Source of the DNA: Rhizobium sp. 11515TR
Lineage (GTDB): Bacteria; Pseudomonadota; Alphaproteobacteria; Rhizobiales; Rhizobiaceae
DNA: 64,000 bases
Direction of reading: 5' to 3'
Assembly: GCF_002277895.1 (NCBI RefSeq)
Contig: NZ_CP022998.1
Span: forward strand, 1,903,501-1,967,500
This document shows, in pieces, positions 1-10,362 of the stretch. Each line of letters starts with the position of its first letter. Within the stretch, counting starts at the first letter, position 1. The notes beneath the pieces are model-generated. The model was not told the DNA's origin. It searched no databases and worked only from the letters and a program-made list of their open reading frames with translations. The position numbers and the translations under genes were made by a program.

Positions 1-698
1 GCGACGATATCCCAGCTCTGCTTGCCCGTCTGGCGCCAGTCGAATTCGGCGCGGACAGGAAGGCCGGTTCCGCTCTTGAAATGCAGGTCGGCCGCAATCG
101 GCGAATCACGGTTTTCCGGGAATTCGAGCGTCGCGCCGGTCAGAAAGAGCGGCGGCAGGATGTGGGTCACGATCGACAGGGCATTGATGCCCGGATCGAA
201 GACGCCAAGGCCGCCGGCCTGCCAGATCCATTCCTGGTTCGGATGCCAGTGGCGGACATCTTCCTTCCAGATCACATGGGCACTGCGGATATTGGTGCTG
301 GCGAGGAAGCTCTTTGCAGCCTCCACTGCCGGCGCATAACGCGAGTGCCAGCTTGCAAAGAGCGACACGCCCTTGCTCTTTGCAAGGTTTTCAAGATCCG
401 CCACTTCGCTGAGCGTCGCGCCCGGCGGCTTTTCCATGAAAACATGCTTGCCGGCCGAAAGCGCCTTGTATGCGGCTTCATAACGATATTGCGGCGGCAT
501 GCAGAGAGAAACGGCATCGATGTCAGGCACGGCATCGAGCATGGCTTCGATCGTCGTGAAGGCGGGGATGCCTTCGACAGTGCCATGACGGCTTGCCGTC
601 GCGATCAGTTTGAAATCCGCATTGTTCGCGATGGACGGAAGATGCTGGTCGCGGACGATCTTGCCGACACCGACGATAGCGAGGTTGATGGGGGACAT
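1..698 (-). CDS. Gfo/Idh/MocA-family sugar dehydrogenase (partial, 3' end outside window)
   Basis: About 232 N-terminal residues are visible and the gene runs off the left edge. The N-terminus carries a Rossmann dinucleotide-binding motif (IVGVGKI) and about 85 residues later the MEKPPG motif that supplies the conserved lysine of this NAD(P)-dependent family. The family oxidises sugars or inositols. The overall sequence resembles bacterial D-galactose 1-dehydrogenases, which convert galactose to galactonolactone, but substrate cannot be read from the sequence. The start is the ATG whose complement is at 696-698. It is divergent from the TRAP transporter genes across about 200 bases, so it could share their regulation, but no operator is evident. 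Confidence 0.78.
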   Translation of the reverse strand, partial: MSPINLAIVGVGKIVRDQHLPSIANNADFKLIATASRHGTVEGIPAFTTIEAMLDAVPDIDAVSLCMPPQYRYEAAYKALSAGKHVFMEKPPGATLSEVADLENLAKSKGVSLFASWHSRYAPAVEAAKSFLASTNIRSAHVIWKEDVRHWHPNQEWIWQAGGLGVFDPGINALSIVTHILPPLFLTGATLEFPENRDSPIAADLHFKSGTGLPVRAEFDWRQTGKQSWDIV

Positions 699-902
699 GA
701 GTGTCTCTCGATTAGTATGATTATTGATGCGATCTTTATCAGAATGCCTGATGTGGGCAAGGGCGGCAAATCGCAAATGCAGGCGGCAGGTCCAATCTTG
801 ATGCTTGGAAAACGGGTGCCGGCTCTTGATTCACAGCCTGAAATCGGCACTCTTCCTCTGCGCAGCCAAAAGATCCGGGAAGAATCGCTGCGGGGGGAAA
901 TC

Positions 903-1478
903 ATGAAAACATTGCTCGGCTTCAGCCGAATCGTCGACTATGTGACTGAGATTATTGGAAAATCAGTCTCATGGCTTATTCTGGTGGCCGTCTTGGTCAG
1001 CGCCGGAAATGCCGTCGTGCGCAAGGTCTTCAACACCTCGTCTAACGCATGGCTGGAAGCGCAATGGTATCTGTTCGGCGCCGCCTTCATGCTCGCCGCC
1101 GCCTACACGCTGCGCCAGAATGAACATATCCGCATCGATATCGTCTACGGCTCCCTGCCGCGCCGGGTGCAGCACTGGATCGACCTGCTGGGCCACTGCC
1201 TGTTCCTGATGCCTTTCGTGCTGCTCATGGTCTACGATCTCGTGCCCTATGTCCGCACCTCTTTCATGTCCGGAGAGGTGTCTTCCAGCGCCGGCGGCCT
1301 GATCATCTGGCCGGGCAAGGCTGTGCTGCTGGCGGGCTTCTTTCTGCTGGCGTTGCAGGGGCTTTCCGAGATCATCAAGAAGATCGCCGTCATGCGCGGC
1401 GATATGGATGATCCGACCCCCTATGTGCCGACGCATGCGCCGCTCGATATCGAAACCCCGACCGGGGAGGCGCGCTGA
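903..1478 (+). CDS. TRAP transporter small membrane subunit (DctQ family)
   Basis: The 191-residue product has four hydrophobic segments, the usual DctQ topology, at about residues 18-40, 52-72, 95-118 and 135-155. It also has the LRQNEHIRID motif typical of DctQ proteins. DctQ joins the large DctM subunit and a periplasmic binding protein to import organic acids using a sodium gradient. I chose the ATG at 903 because a G-rich ribosome-binding site lies just upstream; a longer open frame starting at 81 is a shadow of the opposite-strand dehydrogenase. The stop overlaps the dctM start by one base (TGATG), so the two are translationally coupled. Confidence 0.9.
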   Translation: MKTLLGFSRIVDYVTEIIGKSVSWLILVAVLVSAGNAVVRKVFNTSSNAWLEAQWYLFGAAFMLAAAYTLRQNEHIRIDIVYGSLPRRVQHWIDLLGHCLFLMPFVLLMVYDLVPYVRTSFMSGEVSSSAGGLIIWPGKAVLLAGFFLLALQGLSEIIKKIAVMRGDMDDPTPYVPTHAPLDIETPTGEAR

Positions 1479-3247
1479 TGCTCGAATTCATTGCCGTGAA
1501 CATGGCGCCGATCATGTTCGCCTCGCTCATCATTTTCCTGCTTCTCGGTTATCCCGTCGCCTTCGCGCTTGCCGCCAACGGGCTGTTGTTCTTCTGGGTC
1601 GGCGTCGAGCTCGCACCCTATTCGGGCGGCACCATCAATCTCTCATGGCCGCTCCTCAACGCGCTTCCGGATCGCTTTTGGGGGGTGATGTCGAACGACA
1701 CGCTGCTGGCGATCCCGTTCTTCACCTTCATGGGCATCGTGCTGGAGCGATCCGGCATGGCCGAAGACCTGCTCGACACTGTCGGCCAGCTTTTCGGACC
1801 TATTCGCGGCGGTCTTGCCTATGCGGTGATTTTCGTCGGTGCGTTGCTGGCGGCCACCACCGGCGTCGTCGCTGCCTCGGTTATCGCCATGGGTCTGATC
1901 TCTCTGCCGATCATGCTACGCTATGGCTATGACCGGCGGGTCGCCTCCGGCGTCATCGCCGCCTCGGGTACGCTGGCGCAGATCATCCCCCCGTCGCTTG
2001 TCCTGATCGTACTGGCCGACCAGCTCGGTCGTTCGGTTGGTGACATGTATGCCGGTGCCCTCATTCCCGGCCTCGTGCTGACGGGTCTCTACATGCTCTA
2101 TGTATTGATCATGTCGATCGTGAAGCCGAACTCCATGCCGGCATTGCCGAAGGAGGCCCGCTCGCTCGGCTCCGGCGTAACGTCCTTGCTCTTTGCTCTG
2201 TTGATCTGCGCCGGCGTGGCCTATGCCGCACATGTTTACCTGACGCCCACCTATGGCGAAAACGCCGATATTCTCGGTGCAACAGTTGGCGTCGCCTTCA
2301 TCTACGCGATCGCCGTGCTCGATAAGGGGATGAAACTCAACGTGATGTCGCGGCTGGCCCAGCAGGTCATCATCGTTCTCATTCCGCCCTTGGCGCTGAT
2401 CTTCCTCGTGCTTGGCACGATCTTCCTCGGCATCGCGACGCCGACGGAAGGCGGCGCAATGGGGGCGGTGGGCGCGCTCATAATGGCGGCTGCCAAAGGT
2501 CGATTGAACATGGAGGTCGTCCGCTCGGCGCTGACGTCCACGACGCGGCTTTCTGCCTTCGTGCTGTTCATCCTGATCGGCTCGCGCGTCTTTTCGCTGA
2601 CCTTCTACGGCGTCAACGGCCATGTCTGGGTCGAGCATCTGCTGGTGTCGCTGCCGGGCGGCGAGGTCGGCTTCCTGATCGCCGTCAACATCCTCGTCTT
2701 CGTGCTCGCCTTCTTCCTCGATTTCTTCGAGCTTGCCTTCATCATCGTGCCGCTGCTGGCGCCTGCGGCCGACAAGCTCGGCATCGACCTCATCTGGTTC
2801 GGCGTGCTGCTCGGCGTCAACATGCAGACGAGCTTCATGCACCCGCCCTTCGGTTTCGCGCTGTTCTATCTCCGCTCGGTCGCTGCGCGCGTGCCTTATC
2901 TCGACAGGGTGACGGGCAAGCAGGTCGCGCCCGTCACGACGGGGCAGATCTACTGGGGATCCGTGCCTTTCGTCGGCATCCAGATCCTGATGGTGGCTTT
3001 GACGATCATGTTCCCGCAGATGGTCATGCACTACAAGGGAGCCGGCACGGGTGTCGATCCCAACACGATCAAGATCGAGGTTCCCGGCTTCGGCGCACCC
3101 GGCCAGGACAATGGCGGCGACCTCGGTCTGCCCGGGCTGCAGCTTCCAGGCGGCAATCCGCTTGACGGCAAGCCGGCGGATCAGGGCGGCGGCGATCAGC
3201 CGAAGCCGCCAGCCAACGATCTCAGCCAGCCTCCGTCGTTTAATTGA
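1478..3247 (+). CDS. TRAP transporter large permease subunit (DctM family)
   Basis: The 589-residue product is the hydrophobic DctM transport subunit with more than twelve predicted membrane spans. Family motifs include SGTLAQIIPPSL near residue 165 and the TPTEGGAMGA motif near residue 320. It is longer than the roughly 430-residue DctM of the C4-dicarboxylate type. The extra length lies in an insertion in the middle and in a soluble tail of about 70 residues rich in Gly, Pro, Asn and Gln after the last span. Larger DctM proteins of this kind occur in TRAP systems annotated for mannitol, chloroaromatic or alpha-keto acids. It is coupled to dctQ and ends at a terminator shared with the convergent binding-protein gene. 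Confidence 0.93.
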   Translation: MLEFIAVNMAPIMFASLIIFLLLGYPVAFALAANGLLFFWVGVELAPYSGGTINLSWPLLNALPDRFWGVMSNDTLLAIPFFTFMGIVLERSGMAEDLLDTVGQLFGPIRGGLAYAVIFVGALLAATTGVVAASVIAMGLISLPIMLRYGYDRRVASGVIAASGTLAQIIPPSLVLIVLADQLGRSVGDMYAGALIPGLVLTGLYMLYVLIMSIVKPNSMPALPKEARSLGSGVTSLLFALLICAGVAYAAHVYLTPTYGENADILGATVGVAFIYAIAVLDKGMKLNVMSRLAQQVIIVLIPPLALIFLVLGTIFLGIATPTEGGAMGAVGALIMAAAKGRLNMEVVRSALTSTTRLSAFVLFILIGSRVFSLTFYGVNGHVWVEHLLVSLPGGEVGFLIAVNILVFVLAFFLDFFELAFIIVPLLAPAADKLGIDLIWFGVLLGVNMQTSFMHPPFGFALFYLRSVAARVPYLDRVTGKQVAPVTTGQIYWGSVPFVGIQILMVALTIMFPQMVMHYKGAGTGVDPNTIKIEVPGFGAPGQDNGGDLGLPGLQLPGGNPLDGKPADQGGGDQPKPPANDLSQPPSFN

Positions 3248-3292
3248 TGCACACGGCGCGCATCGGCCTGCTTGTCGATCGAACGCAACGAA

Positions 3293-3319
3293 AAACCCCG
3301 GAACATCGCTCCGGGGTTT
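3293..3319. terminator. Bidirectional intrinsic terminator between dctM and dctP
   Basis: Perfect 10-base arms (AAACCCCGGA at 3293-3302 and its complement at 3310-3319) enclose a 7-base loop. The A-run before and the T-run in the other direction let it serve both converging genes. Confidence 0.88.
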
Positions 3320-3343
3320 CCTCTTTTGAGATCGGCTATTCGC

Positions 3344-4453
<1,110 letters not shown>

Positions 4454-4473
4454 CTATTACTCCCCCCGGATAC

Positions 4474-4495
4474 GAGCGGGCGGGCTCGCCCGCTC
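4474..4495 (-). other. GC-rich hairpin in the 5' leader of the TRAP binding-protein gene
   Basis: Perfect 9-base arms (GAGCGGGCG at 4474-4482 and its complement at 4487-4495) with a 4-base loop lie about 20 bases upstream of the start codon, just before the ribosome-binding site. There is no T-run, so this is not a simple terminator. It may shield the leader from decay or affect translation. Confidence 0.5.
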
Positions 4496-4596
4496 TTCGT
4501 GATCACAGCCACAGCTAATCACGCCCCTCGGCGCGTTTCAAGCGTATCGGAAGCTGGTGCAACCATTGATTTTCGTTGCGAGGCGTAAGCGTGGAG

Positions 4597-6744
4597 CTAA
4601 AGGCTTTTTCCCTTCACGATCGTCTCCCGAAAAAAACTGTAGCCCAGAGCCGTGCGCGTCGCGAGTTCGATTGATGCGCCGTCACCGCCATGGCCACCCG
4701 AGCCAAATTCGTGGAACAGTGGATGATGGCCGAGCGCTTCCAACTGGGCCGCAAACCGCCGGGCATGCGAGGGATGAACCCGGTCGTCATTGCTCGAGCT
4801 TTCGATGTAGATCGACGGATACGTGATCTCGGAGTTAGGCTTAACATTGTGCAGCGGCGAATAGCTCAGCAGGTAATCGCGATCCGCCGGATTGTCAGGA
4901 TCGCCATATTCGTCGATCCAGGCTTTTCCGGCCGGGAAGACATGGAAACGGGTCATGTCCAGGACAGGTACCTGGCACCAGATCGCACCGAAATCCTGCG
5001 GATAGCGTGTCGCCATGACGCCAGTCAGCAAACCTCCGTTGCTGCCCCCATTGCCGGCAATGCGCGATGGTTTGGTGTAGCCGCGAGCGACGAGATCGCG
5101 GGCGACGGCGGCAAAGTCCGCGAATGCCCTGTGGCGACCCTGGCCTTTTGCGACGCGATGCCAGTTCGGTCCGAATTCGCCGCCGCCGCGAATATAGGCC
5201 ATCACATAGGCGTTGCCCTGCTCCAGCCAGCGGCCGATGACACCGGAATAATAGGGGCCGAGCGGGACGTCGAAGCCGCCGTAGCCATATTGCAGCACCG
5301 GCAGTTCGCCCTTGGTCCAGACCTTCGGCAGTACGATGTGATAGGGCACCTTCGTCCCGTCCTCGGAGGTAGCTTCCAGTAGGAGGGACGTCATGCCTTC
5401 GCTGTCGAAATAGGTCGGTGAACTGGCAATGTACTTGAGTTCAAGCGGGGCCTTGCGATCGCCAAGATCCAGCCGGTAGGAAGAGGGCGGCTGCAGAAAG
5501 CCAGCGCCATAGACCTGCAGCGTGTCGTCACCGAGATGCAGATCGGAATAGAGCGGGGCGACCGACACCGTCTGAACATCATCAGGCAGTGCGATTTCGC
5601 GGATTTCGGCATCGGCGCTGGTAAGGTCGAGAACGAAGAGATGCGGTTGCATATTGTCCGAGACGATGAAGACGCACCATTCGCGCATCAAAAGGAATTG
5701 CGAAACCGATTGTCGCTCATTGGGCGAAAACAGTATGCGTCTCGCACCGGCACCGCCGGGCTCTCGCGGCAGGGGCTGCAGGGCCAGGCTGCCGGCCGGG
5801 ATCCGTTCGTCTGTCTTGGCAAGCCAGATCAGATGGGAGTGGTTGAACCCGAACTCGGCATCCTTCGGCAGGTCGATCCGCCGCAGCGAACCGTCCCCGT
5901 CCTCGATGAAATGGCTGGCGCTGCCGATTTCGTGACCTGCGCTGAAGATCCGGATCGACCTTGCCGCATCTCCCGTCGCCAGACCGGCGAGCTGCGGATC
6001 GAAGATCGAACAGGAGCCATAGATGTCGCTGTCATCGGCGGCATAGAGTACCGGTGCATCGGACGGCGCCTGGCCACGCCTCAGGCGGCGGCCGACACGC
6101 GGCCAGCCGGAACGCGTCGAGGATTCGCGGTCGATCGAGCCGAAATAGGCGATTTCGTCGCGGCTGAGCCAGGTCGCGTGACTGCGCACGGCCGGCGTGT
6201 CGAAGCCGCCTTCGACGATGCTCTTCGTCTCGCAATCGAATTCGAGCATCCGAATGGGATCGGAGCCGCCATCGGAAAGGCAAAGCAGCACGCGCATCGG
6301 CTCCCAGGGGCAAGTTATGGCGCCGCGCCAGAGCCATTTTCTGCCCTCTTTGGCGCAGAAGGCATCGAGATCGAAGATCGGTTCCCAGGGAGCGTCGGGC
6401 AGAGGGGCGAGATCGGCCGGCAGCCGATACCAGCGACCGAGCGGATGATCGGCGCTGCGATGAAAATCGAACAGCCAGCTGCCGCGCCGGGTCGTGGCGA
6501 TCAGCCGATCCTCGCGTTCGATCATCTCCTTGATCGCGTTGCGATCCGCCTCGAATTCCGGCGTCATCAGCAGCCGCTCGGATTCCGTATCCTTCTCGGC
6601 GACGAATTGCAGGGTTTGTGGATCGTCGTCGCGTTCAAGGTAGAGGTGCATGGGGCTCGCCATTCCATTGTTGGTGGTGGTCGCCCTCAGCAAACCAAAA
6701 TACGGGCGCTGAAGCAACCGTGCTTCCGCGCCCGTATCGGTCAT
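4597..6744 (-). CDS. S9-family serine peptidase (prolyl oligopeptidase-like)
   Basis: The 715-residue product has the two-part structure of prolyl oligopeptidases: an N-terminal propeller region to about residue 430, then an alpha/beta hydrolase domain. The catalytic triad is visible as Ser568 in GNGGSNGGLL, Asp near 654 in SSNDDRVHP and His685 in GSGGHGG. Such enzymes cut short peptides after proline or basic residues. No signal peptide is present, so it is probably cytoplasmic. The start is uncertain, because no strong ribosome-binding site precedes the ATG at 6744; a second ATG 27 codons in (MASPMHLYLERD) is possible. It lies 23 bases after the polysaccharide deacetylase gene and is probably cotranscribed with it. 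Confidence 0.88.
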   Translation of the reverse strand: MTDTGAEARLLQRPYFGLLRATTTNNGMASPMHLYLERDDDPQTLQFVAEKDTESERLLMTPEFEADRNAIKEMIEREDRLIATTRRGSWLFDFHRSADHPLGRWYRLPADLAPLPDAPWEPIFDLDAFCAKEGRKWLWRGAITCPWEPMRVLLCLSDGGSDPIRMLEFDCETKSIVEGGFDTPAVRSHATWLSRDEIAYFGSIDRESSTRSGWPRVGRRLRRGQAPSDAPVLYAADDSDIYGSCSIFDPQLAGLATGDAARSIRIFSAGHEIGSASHFIEDGDGSLRRIDLPKDAEFGFNHSHLIWLAKTDERIPAGSLALQPLPREPGGAGARRILFSPNERQSVSQFLLMREWCVFIVSDNMQPHLFVLDLTSADAEIREIALPDDVQTVSVAPLYSDLHLGDDTLQVYGAGFLQPPSSYRLDLGDRKAPLELKYIASSPTYFDSEGMTSLLLEATSEDGTKVPYHIVLPKVWTKGELPVLQYGYGGFDVPLGPYYSGVIGRWLEQGNAYVMAYIRGGGEFGPNWHRVAKGQGRHRAFADFAAVARDLVARGYTKPSRIAGNGGSNGGLLTGVMATRYPQDFGAIWCQVPVLDMTRFHVFPAGKAWIDEYGDPDNPADRDYLLSYSPLHNVKPNSEITYPSIYIESSSNDDRVHPSHARRFAAQLEALGHHPLFHEFGSGGHGGDGASIELATRTALGYSFFRETIVKGKSL

Positions 6745-6767
6745 AAATTTTTCGGTGTCGACCCGCC

Positions 6768-7661
6768 TTAGCGGACCATCTTTGTGTCGGCCTGTGCGAC
6801 CATATTGGTCGCCGGAGCCGGTTCGCGCTTGTATTTCAGCGTGACGACCTTGTAGCCCTCATTCTCAAGCCGGCTCAGGAGAACAGGCAGCATCCTGACG
6901 GTGCGCTGGTGGATATCGTGCATCAGAACGATGCCGCGGCCACGCTGGTGGAGCTGCTTCATTGTGCGGTCGACCACAGAGGCGGGGGTTGAAGTGAAGT
7001 AATCCTTGCTGTCGATATCGACATCCATGACGATCATGTCGCGAGCGGCAATCGCCGTGCGCAGGCGTTTGGAGTCGGCAAGATAGGGGAAGCGGAAGAA
7101 GGGAACGTCCGTGCCGATCGCCTTGGTGACGGCATCTTTGCCGCGGGCGATCTCGGTCATCGCCGCGTCGAAAGTCATCTTGTCGAGATCGGGGTGGCGG
7201 AAGGTGTGGCTGCCGATCGCATCGCCATGCGCAAGCACCTCGCGTGCCGTCGCCGGGTGCGCCTGTGCCATTTCGCCGACCATCATGAAGGCGGCCTTGA
7301 CGCCGAATTTGTCGAGCGTGGCGAGAATGCGTTCCGTTCTGCCGGGAGCAGGGCCATCATCGAAGGTTAGGACGACCTCCTTGTCGGCGAGCCTGATGTC
7401 CTTGAGCGACGAGACCTCCAGCGTCCGGCCGGCGAGATTGTGTGGGCCTTTCATGCCCGCCAGATCATCCCGGGTTTCGAGATCGGCGACGAGCCATTTC
7501 TTCGGCTCCATCTCGATGGGATCATTGGCCTTCAGCGGCTTGTGACGCGGCTCCTCGGCGGCATAGCTGCTCTTGAGCGACGCTTCATTGGCTGGCTTTG
7601 TGGCGCATCCTCCGAGAGCCAGACACACGGCGAGGCCACCCAGCAACACACGGTAGTTCAT
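6768..7661 (-). CDS. Polysaccharide deacetylase family lipoprotein (NodB homology domain)
   Basis: The 297-residue product starts with a lipoprotein signal ending in LALGGC, so Cys19 is probably lipidated and the protein anchored in the envelope. The NodB domain follows: TFDDGPAPG carries the catalytic base and a metal-binding aspartate, SHTFRHPDL supplies the metal histidines, and FFRFPYLADS is the third motif. The family removes N- or O-acetyl groups from chitin-like oligomers, peptidoglycan or exopolysaccharide using a divalent metal. The substrate is not evident; a cell-envelope glycan is likely. It is not a nod-cluster gene, since no other nod genes are near. Confidence 0.9.
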   Translation of the reverse strand: MNYRVLLGGLAVCLALGGCATKPANEASLKSSYAAEEPRHKPLKANDPIEMEPKKWLVADLETRDDLAGMKGPHNLAGRTLEVSSLKDIRLADKEVVLTFDDGPAPGRTERILATLDKFGVKAAFMMVGEMAQAHPATAREVLAHGDAIGSHTFRHPDLDKMTFDAAMTEIARGKDAVTKAIGTDVPFFRFPYLADSKRLRTAIAARDMIVMDVDIDSKDYFTSTPASVVDRTMKQLHQRGRGIVLMHDIHQRTVRMLPVLLSRLENEGYKVVTLKYKREPAPATNMVAQADTKMVR

Positions 7662-7766
7662 CAGAATCGCTCAACAATATGTCTATGAAAGTTGAGCGCA
7701 TCTTCTGCAGTTATGGTTAATGAACGGTTAGGATCGGGTCCTAATTCGTTAAGAGGCAGCGAGGTT

Positions 7767-9656
7767 TCAGCCGGCCATGCCGCTCTCATATTCCGATGAA
7801 AGTTCCAGCCACTGCTCCTCTGCCGCCGCGAGCTTTTCGGCCGCATCGGCGCGCTGTTTTGCCTTTTCCGCAGCCTTTGCCGGCGCCTTCTCGTAGAGGG
7901 CGGGGTCTGCAAGTTCTGCATCAAGAGCCTGAATCAGTTTCTCAAGCTTGCCGGTCAAGGATTCGATTTCGTTGATCTTCTTCTTGAGCGGCGCGAGCGA
8001 GGCGCGCCGATCGGCATTGAGCTTGCGCTGATCCGCCTTGGAAACGGAATCGTCGCTGGTATTTGCCTTGGCCTTGTCCTCTCTGGACTTCGGGCTGGCA
8101 ACAACGAGGCTGCGGTATTCTTCAAGATCGCCATCGAAGGTCGAGACGGTGCCGTCGCGCACCAGCCAGAGGCGGTCGACCGTGGCCTCGATCAGATGAC
8201 GGTCGTGCGAGATCAGAATGACAGCGCCGGAATAGTCGTTCAGCGCCTGGATCAGCGCGTTGCGGCTGTCGATATCGAGATGGTTCGTCGGTTCGTCGAG
8301 GATCAGCAGGTTCGGCGCGTCGAAGGCGGCAAGGCCCATCAGCAGCCGCGCCTTCTCGCCGCCGGAGAGATCCTTGACCTGCGTGTCCATCTTCTCCGTC
8401 GCAAGGCCCATCTGCGCGACGCGGGCGCGCACCTTCGCCTCCGGCGTCTCAGGCATGCGCCGGCGGACATGCTCGACAGCGGTCTGGTTGGGGATGAGGT
8501 CGTCGAGCTGATGCTGGGCAAAGAAGCCGATCTTCAGGTTCGGCGCCAGCCTGACTTCGCCGCTCTCCGCGCCCAGCCGGCCTGAAATGAACTTCGCAAA
8601 GGTCGATTTGCCGTTGCCATTGGAGCCGAGCAGCGCGATGCGGTCGTCGGCATCAATGCGCAGGTTCAGGCGCTTGAGGATCGGCTTGCCCGGCTCATAG
8701 CCGACAGCCCCGCCGCTGATCGCTATGATGGGCGAGGCAGGCTGCTTTTCGGGTTCCGGAAAGCTGAAGCCCATCACATGGTCTTCAATGACGGCGGCGA
8801 CGGTGCCCATGCGCTCCAGTGCCTTGATGCGCGATTGCGCCTGCCGCGCCTTCGAGGCCTTGGCCTTGAAGCGGTCGATGAAGCTTTGCAGGTGCTTGCG
8901 CGCCGCGTCGTTCTTCGCCTTCGCCTTCATCTGCAACTCGTCGGCCTCAGCCTTCTGCCGCTCGAACTGGTCGTAGGAGCCGCGATAGAAGGTGAGCTTC
9001 TTCTGGTCGAGATGCACGATGGAATTGACCGCCGTGTTCAGCAGATCGCGGTCGTGCGAGATGATGATGACCGTGTGCGGATAGCGGCGGATGTAGTCCT
9101 CCAGCCAGAGCGTGCCTTCAAGGTCGAGATAGTTCGTCGGTTCGTCGAGCAGCAACAGATCCGGCTCGGAAAACAAGACAGCCGCGAGAGCCACGCGCAT
9201 GCGCCAGCCGCCGGAGAAGGAGGAGGCGGGGCGCTTCTGCGCCTCGTGATCGAAGCCGAGGCCGGCCAGGATGCTGGCGGCACGCGCTTCGGCCGAATGC
9301 GCGTCGATATCGGCCAGACGCGTCTGGATATCAGCGATGCGGTGCGGATCGGTCGCGGTCTCGGCTTCCGCGAGCAGTGCGGAGCGTTCCTTGTCGGCTG
9401 CCAGAACGATATCGATCAAAGGTTCCTCGGTGCCGGGTGCCTCCTGTGCCACCTGGCCGATGCGGGCATTGCGAGGGATCGAGACCGAGCCGCTCTCGGC
9501 GGCGAGATCGCCGGTGATGATCCTGAACAGCGTGGATTTGCCAGCACCGTTCTTGCCGACGAGGCCAGCCTTCGTGCCCGCCGGAAGCGTCACGTTGGCA
9601 TGATCGATGAGAAGGCGGCCGGCAATGCGGGCGGAAAGGTCTGAAATCGAAATCAT
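7767..9656 (-). CDS. ABC-F family ATPase with two ATP-binding domains
   Basis: The 629-residue product has two ABC domains in one chain and no membrane segment. Walker A motifs are GKNGAGKSTL near residue 35 and GSNGNGKSTF near 345. Signature and Walker B motifs are FSGGW...LLLLDEPTNYLD and LSGGEKARLL...LLILDEPTNHLD. The linker between the domains is basic and helical, and the C-terminus (about 560-629) is a charged coiled coil. ABC-F proteins act on ribosomes, resolving stalled translation or giving antibiotic protection, rather than transporting. The layout resembles YheS or Uup; I cannot say which. Confidence 0.92.
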   Translation of the reverse strand: MISISDLSARIAGRLLIDHANVTLPAGTKAGLVGKNGAGKSTLFRIITGDLAAESGSVSIPRNARIGQVAQEAPGTEEPLIDIVLAADKERSALLAEAETATDPHRIADIQTRLADIDAHSAEARAASILAGLGFDHEAQKRPASSFSGGWRMRVALAAVLFSEPDLLLLDEPTNYLDLEGTLWLEDYIRRYPHTVIIISHDRDLLNTAVNSIVHLDQKKLTFYRGSYDQFERQKAEADELQMKAKAKNDAARKHLQSFIDRFKAKASKARQAQSRIKALERMGTVAAVIEDHVMGFSFPEPEKQPASPIIAISGGAVGYEPGKPILKRLNLRIDADDRIALLGSNGNGKSTFAKFISGRLGAESGEVRLAPNLKIGFFAQHQLDDLIPNQTAVEHVRRRMPETPEAKVRARVAQMGLATEKMDTQVKDLSGGEKARLLMGLAAFDAPNLLILDEPTNHLDIDSRNALIQALNDYSGAVILISHDRHLIEATVDRLWLVRDGTVSTFDGDLEEYRSLVVASPKSREDKAKANTSDDSVSKADQRKLNADRRASLAPLKKKINEIESLTGKLEKLIQALDAELADPALYEKAPAKAAEKAKQRADAAEKLAAAEEQWLELSSEYESGMAG

Positions 9657-9705
9657 GGCGCGGTTTTGGCCGAACTCGGCGCCGAAGGCAAGAGCGGGAA
9701 GACGC

Positions 9706-10206
9706 TTAGGCGCCGGCCTTTTGCGAGGATTTCGATAGGTTGGCGCAGTTGCGCAGCCGCTCGGTCAGCTCCGTTTCATAGAGCATGAGATTGCTGAGCG
9801 AGGCATTCAGGTTGTCGAGTGCAGCATCGGCATGTGGAGCCGTATCGATCCCGCGAGCAAAATGCTGCTTTTTCATCAGCCCCTTGGCGAGCTGATCGGC
9901 GACTTCGCGCAGCATTTCGGCGGCATCGCTTTCCGATTTGCGCGCCACCAGCCCGCAATGGCTGACAAGCCGATACTTCAGGCCAATTTCATCGAGCCCG
10001 CTTTGTGAGGGAAGGGGACCGAGCGCCTCGATCTCTTCGGCAAGACAGCGATCCTGCCCATAAAGCGCCTCGTGGAAAAGCTGATAGTTGCGCGGCAGGC
10101 TCTTCACCTTCAGCCGCGTCATGAAGCGGCCGATGACCTCGAGTTCGGTTTCCGTTTCATCGTCATCGATGGAATATGCCGAAACGCTTGTCTGCGAGTT
10201 CTTCAT
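9706..10206 (-). CDS. Small cytoplasmic protein; possible stand-alone regulatory domain
   Basis: The product has 166 residues from the ATG at 10206, which has a purine-rich ribosome-binding site (AAAGGCAGG). An in-frame TTG 39 codons upstream is less likely, because the added residues look non-coding. It has no signal peptide or membrane segment and is largely helical and charged. The segment from about 25 to 80 (VKSLPRNYQLFHEALYG, then LGPLPSQSGLDEIGLKYRL) resembles, from memory, the N-terminal region of rhizobial GGDEF proteins, but no GGDEF domain follows. It sits 50 bases downstream of the ABC-F start on the same strand. No function is assigned. Confidence 0.65.
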   Translation of the reverse strand: MKNSQTSVSAYSIDDDETETELEVIGRFMTRLKVKSLPRNYQLFHEALYGQDRCLAEEIEALGPLPSQSGLDEIGLKYRLVSHCGLVARKSESDAAEMLREVADQLAKGLMKKQHFARGIDTAPHADAALDNLNASLSNLMLYETELTERLRNCANLSKSSQKAGA

Positions 10207-10362
10207 GCCTGCCTTTGACCGTGAGCTGATATATCTTATCAATCTGCAGGTCGGCAGGTTAAGGGAACATGAACAAAATGCCTTGTTCAAGCTGCGTCGC
10301 AACAAAACGGGGCATGTGCTCAACGCTTTGACGAAAGCAGAAAACAGCAGTTCGCTTCTCGC

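Noticed and set aside
1916..3031. Open frame of 371 codons antisense to dctM
   Set aside because: Its composition (Asp, His, Glu, Arg repeats) is that of an antisense shadow of a hydrophobic GC-rich gene. No ribosome-binding site or domain supports it.
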